Assembly: GCA_026692825.1 (NCBI GenBank)
Contig: JAPLOC010000449.1
Coordinates: 1,106-8,433, forward strand
From: Planctomycetota bacterium
GTDB taxonomy: Bacteria > Planctomycetota > Planctomycetia > Planctomycetales > Planctomycetaceae
DNA length: 7,328 nucleotides
Direction: 5' to 3'
Notes under the pieces: generated by a model
Seen by the model: the letters and a program-made list of their open reading frames with translations, nothing else
Databases searched by the model: none
Told to the model about the DNA's origin: nothing
Part shown: piece after piece, positions 6,931 through 7,328 of the stretch
Layout of the letters: each line of letters starts with the position of its first letter
How positions within the stretch are numbered: position 1 is the stretch's first letter
Made by a program: the position numbers and the translations under genes

Positions 6931-6971
6931 ACCTGATCTTGTGCGATGTGCTCCGCGAGAAACGATCAGGT
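6931..6971. repeat. 8-bp inverted repeat upstream of the last gene
   Basis: ACCTGATC (6931-6938) and GATCAGGT (6964-6971) are exact reverse complements, 25 bases apart, about 145 bases upstream of the ATG at 7114. It could be a paired operator half-site or a loose hairpin. An 8-bp match at this spacing can also occur by chance. Confidence 0.3.
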
Positions 6972-7098
6972 GGATCAAAATGCGATCGACACGGTTCCCC
7001 GGGATGTTCGCCAGGGACGGCGTCCGGGTCTGACTCACCCCCGGTCACTGTGTCACCTCCGCTGTCGTGATCGGTCGCATGTGTACGGATACCCATTT

Positions 7099-7104
7099 GA
7101 GGAG
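7099..7104 (+). promoter_or_regulatory. Ribosome binding site GAGGAG of the last gene
   Basis: GAGGAG at 7099-7104 ends 9 bases before the ATG at 7114. The nearer ATG at 7107 opens a different frame that hits a stop after about 33 codons, so 7114 is the start. Confidence 0.7.
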
Positions 7105-7113
7105 CGATGCGAC

Positions 7114-7328
7114 ATGTTTCTTGGATCGAAAACTTCGATGCTGTTGCGTTGGTTGCGAGCTGGTGCCATTGCTGGCGCCGTCGGAATGACCGTCACCGCC
7201 GCCGCTGATGCTCAGGATCGCTCTGCCAGCCGTTCTGCCGCCCGTCGGCAGGTTCGTCAGGTGCAGGGGGAAGACGTTCCGCCCCCAGTCCCGGTTGCCG
7301 ACGAACTGCCCGCGGAAGCCCCGCTGGG
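7114..7328 (+). CDS. Secreted protein, N-terminal part only, function unknown
   Basis: An open frame of 71 complete codons, running off the right edge. The N-terminus looks like a Sec signal peptide: basic residues K6, R12 and R15, a hydrophobic Ala/Gly-rich core at about 16-31, and an Ala-rich c-region with likely cleavage near AAADA/QD (after residue 33). The next stretch is low-complexity, first Arg/Ser/Ala-rich, then Pro/Val/Glu-rich (DVPPPVPVADELPAEAP), as in a linker before a folded domain. No domain is reached inside the window. The start is supported by GAGGAG with 9-base spacing. This is one of the few good Shine-Dalgarno sequences in the window. Confidence 0.8.
   Translation, partial: MFLGSKTSMLLRWLRAGAIAGAVGMTVTAAADAQDRSASRSAARRQVRQVQGEDVPPPVPVADELPAEAPL

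Larger units (their letters stand above)
6297..7113. other. 817-bp gap with no credible gene; repeat-like sequence
   Basis: The open frames here (for example 6412-6801 on the plus strand and 6338-6748 on the minus strand) are rich in Arg, Pro and Ser, have no recognisable domain and no ribosome binding site, and overlap one another. The left part should hold the promoter of the SDR gene, though no clear match is seen. The middle (about 6425-6742) holds dispersed-repeat-like sequence and hairpins. A more AT-rich patch with a run of six T lies at about 6781-6850. The right part (about 6850-7113) holds an 8-bp inverted repeat and the leader of the last gene. No tRNA-like fold was recognised. Confidence 0.6.

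Noticed and set aside
1..7328. Search for a defence, toxin-antitoxin, retron, CRISPR or mobile-element system
   Set aside because: No reverse transcriptase, nuclease, transposase, integrase or repeat-spacer array was seen. The genes present are metabolic, metal-binding or exported proteins.

Overview
This window is GC-rich bacterial chromosome, most likely from the phylum Planctomycetota. The signs are several long secreted proteins of no recognised function, a Tat-exported protein whose style I associate with planctomycetes, few Shine-Dalgarno sequences, and an intergenic stretch whose repeats resemble those I remember from planctomycete genomes. I cannot name a genus. No rRNA, tRNA, CRISPR array, integrase or transposase is visible.

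Layout from left to right. The 3' end of a thiolase gene (+, cut by the window edge, ending at 323) converges on a YkgJ-type cysteine-cluster gene (-, 369-1637). A 264-bp divergent spacer (1638-1901) with a plausible minus-strand promoter separates that gene from a secreted or lipoprotein-like gene (+, 1902-3680). Next is a Tat-signal gene (+, 3820-5415) that I read as an internal duplication with matching histidines in each half. A strong hairpin (5452-5482) sits between this gene and a convergent short-chain dehydrogenase/reductase gene (-, 5487-6296). An 817-bp gap without a credible gene (6297-7113) holds dispersed-repeat-like sequence and hairpins. Finally, the start of another secreted protein (+, from 7114) runs off the right edge.

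The genes do not form an obvious single pathway. The thiolase and the SDR are metabolic enzymes of broad families. The 592-aa and 531-aa products are both exported, lie in the same direction 139 bp apart, and could be co-transcribed. I found no convincing new defence or mobile system. The most interesting items are the duplicated histidine-bearing Tat protein, the unusually long YkgJ-type protein, and the repeat-rich gap at 6425-6742.
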